Of a stretch of 23,478 nucleotides of DNA, positions 22,741-23,478 are shown in pieces. This DNA is from Candidatus Bathyarchaeota archaeon. GTDB taxonomy: Archaea > Thermoproteota > Bathyarchaeia > Bathyarchaeales > UBA233. Made by a program: the position numbers and the translations under genes. Location of the stretch: contig JANXEP010000073.1 in assembly GCA_025057795.1 (NCBI GenBank), forward strand, positions 1-23,478, written 5' to 3'. The notes under the pieces were generated by a model. It was not told the origin of the DNA. It searched no databases and worked only from the letters and a program-made list of their open reading frames with translations. Each line of letters begins with the position of its first letter. Within the stretch, counting starts at the first letter, position 1.

Positions 22741-23093
22741 GTGTTGTTTTTAGCTTCAACTTCATCAGACTTACTTTTTCTCAAATCTATCTGTGAACGT
22801 TCGATTTCCATCTTCATGATTCTCGCTTTTTCTTTTTCTAAAGGTTTGAAACTGAGTTTTATTTTGCTTACTTGTTCTTTTTCGTATTCCGCTCCAGCAG
22901 ATACAACAAAGAATTTAATTCCATTTTTAGTTGCCTCTGATATTACTACATTTAACTCTAAATCAAGCGAGTCAAGTTCAAAGAATGGTTCCTCCATAAT
23001 TTCAGAGTCTTCTAATAGTTTTTTGATTTCTTCACGCACACCTTTTACCAGTTCGTAAATACCTAATTCTTTCCCCTTTTTTGGCATATTCAT
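22737..23093 (-). CDS. Standalone trypco2-domain protein (trypsin-co-occurring domain 2)
   Basis: The 118-residue protein matches the trypco2 pattern: LGIYELVKGVREEIKKLL at the start, an acidic linker, then paired strands DSLDLELNVVISEATKNGIKFFVVSAGAEYEKE followed by SKIKLSFKPLE (in pieces across residues about 45-90). A charged, probably helical tail rich in Lys and Glu completes it. Trypco2 was described as a small domain next to trypsin-like peptidases and NTPase-based conflict systems, where it may act as a sensor or adaptor. Here it stands alone in an integrated element, tail to tail with int(C) and overlapping its stop by 4 bp. Start ATG 23093 is used; TTG 23096 and ATG 23087 are alternatives. 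Confidence 0.7.
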   Translation of the reverse strand: MNMPKKGKELGIYELVKGVREEIKKLLEDSEIMEEPFFELDSLDLELNVVISEATKNGIKFFVVSAGAEYEKEQVSKIKLSFKPLEKEKARIMKMEIERSQIDLRKSKSDEVEAKNNT

Positions 23094-23143
23094 CAACTTA
23101 TAATATCATAAACTGAACGCCTAAAAAATTATATTGCCATGCA

Positions 23144-23263
23144 CTTCCGAAAGGGCAATGTGGCAAGAGTGCCATCTGAGGCAATTCCAAGCTTCTCCAG
23201 CAGAACAGTCAAAAACAGCTTGTCTTTTCCGAAAGGACAAGCAGAAAATACCTTTCTGAGGCA
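23144..23263. repeat. Pair of imperfect ~39-bp direct repeats, about 81 bp apart
   Basis: Bases 23144-23183 and 23226-23263 both begin with TTCCGAAAGG-type sequence and end in TCTGAGGCA at nearly the same spacing, with a divergent middle. Each has its own inverted repeat around the TTCCGAAAG core (ATTGCC...GGCAAT in the first, GCTTGTC...GACAAGC in the second). No coding frame covers them. Confidence 0.55.
23218..23242. repeat. Strong 25-bp palindromic hairpin
   Basis: GCTTGTC and GACAAGC form a perfect 7-bp stem, extended inward by TTTTC/GAAAG with one G-T pair. The heptamer GCTTGTC recurs at 23374-23380. It could be a protein-binding palindrome or a transcript hairpin. Confidence 0.6.
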
Positions 23264-23302
23264 GTCTCTAAAGATTTGTTAGAATGTCCATTTTGTGCTG
23301 TT

Positions 23303-23329
23303 TTGCCAAGGTTGCCAAGCTTGCCGACC
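23303..23329. repeat. Three 9-bp iteron-like repeats
   Basis: TTGCCAAGG, TTGCCAAGC and TTGCCGACC follow each other without gap. Two differ only at the last base. A related AGCTTGTCGG lies about 50 bp further on. Short head-to-tail repeats in a non-coding part of a mobile element are typical of replication-initiator or regulator sites. Confidence 0.55.
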
Positions 23330-23417
23330 GTCGATGAAGCAATCAATGGAAAGTTTTAAAGAAACGGGAGAAAGCTTGTCGGTTCTGTCCCATTGCAAAA
23401 ACGGGTGTGAGGCATGT

Positions 23418-23451
23418 TTTCTCAATTTCTCAAATTTCTCAATTTCTCAAA
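23418..23451. repeat. Two perfect 17-bp tandem repeats built from TTTCTCAA
   Basis: TTTCTCAATTTCTCAAA occurs twice in direct succession. Each unit is itself two copies of TTTCTCAA, so the octamer appears four times on one DNA face spacing (8 and 9 bp). No frame crosses it convincingly. The 23097-23478 stretch as a whole has no gene I can support. Confidence 0.75.
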
Positions 23452-23478
23452 CTTCACAGACACCCCCCTCTGAAGAAG

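Noticed and set aside
23100..23478. CRISPR array in the repeat-rich right end
   Set aside because: Repeats are imperfect or directly tandem, of several different lengths, without regular unique spacers. No cas gene is nearby.

Overview
The window looks like chromosomal DNA of an uncultured TACK-group archaeon, most likely Bathyarchaeia-like. The reasons are archaeal-type cobalamin enzymes (CobY rather than CobU, CobZ rather than CobC), a TackOD1-like zinc-ribbon protein next to a membrane glycosyltransferase, TATA-box promoters (TTTATAAA), GGTGA-type ribosome binding sites, many GTG/TTG starts, and an SSV-type integrase at a tRNA gene. The lineage is inferred from gene content only.

Region 1 (1-974). 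The 3' end of a tRNA with encoded CCA opens the window. A degenerate copy of its last 25 bases sits exactly 900 bp downstream. Between the two copies are a DUF4258/DUF2283 toxin-antitoxin-like pair and a small ORF or gene remnant, so this looks like a very small integrated element.

Region 2 (1001-12478) is a corrinoid salvage and nucleotide-loop-assembly locus in two divergent arms. The leftward arm reads btuF, a radical SAM gene, btuC, btuD with an extra C-terminal domain, an asparagine-synthetase-like PP-loop gene with a zinc ribbon, a DUF71 PP-loop gene, cobS and cobY. The rightward arm reads an apgM-like gene, cobD (threonine-phosphate decarboxylase), cbiB and cobZ. Together they would import corrinoid, make aminopropanol phosphate, attach it, activate the product with GTP, join it to alpha-ribazole phosphate and remove the final phosphate. 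The radical SAM gene, the two adjacent PP-loop ATPases and the apgM-like gene are not textbook members of this pathway and are the best candidates for new steps. A perfect 10-bp inverted repeat lies at the btuF promoter between the arms. No CobT or CbiZ gene is visible here.

Region 3 (12479-20476) holds a 341-bp leader/intergenic stretch, the TackOD1-like/GT2 pair, a TtuA-like tRNA thiolase, a repeat-rich surface protein broken by one apparent base deletion, a DUF169 protein with an 18-bp internal duplication, a cupin and a 2[4Fe-4S] ferredoxin. Region 4 (20556-21719) is an MFS transporter.

Region 5 (21839 to the right end) is the left edge of an integrated SSV-type element. It has a 3' half of tRNA-Thr(GGT) that is read through by the C-terminal part of a tyrosine recombinase, a standalone trypco2-domain protein, and a 380-bp non-coding stretch with iteron-like repeats and hairpins. 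The rest of the element, with the integrase N-terminus and an intact tRNA-Thr, should lie beyond the window.
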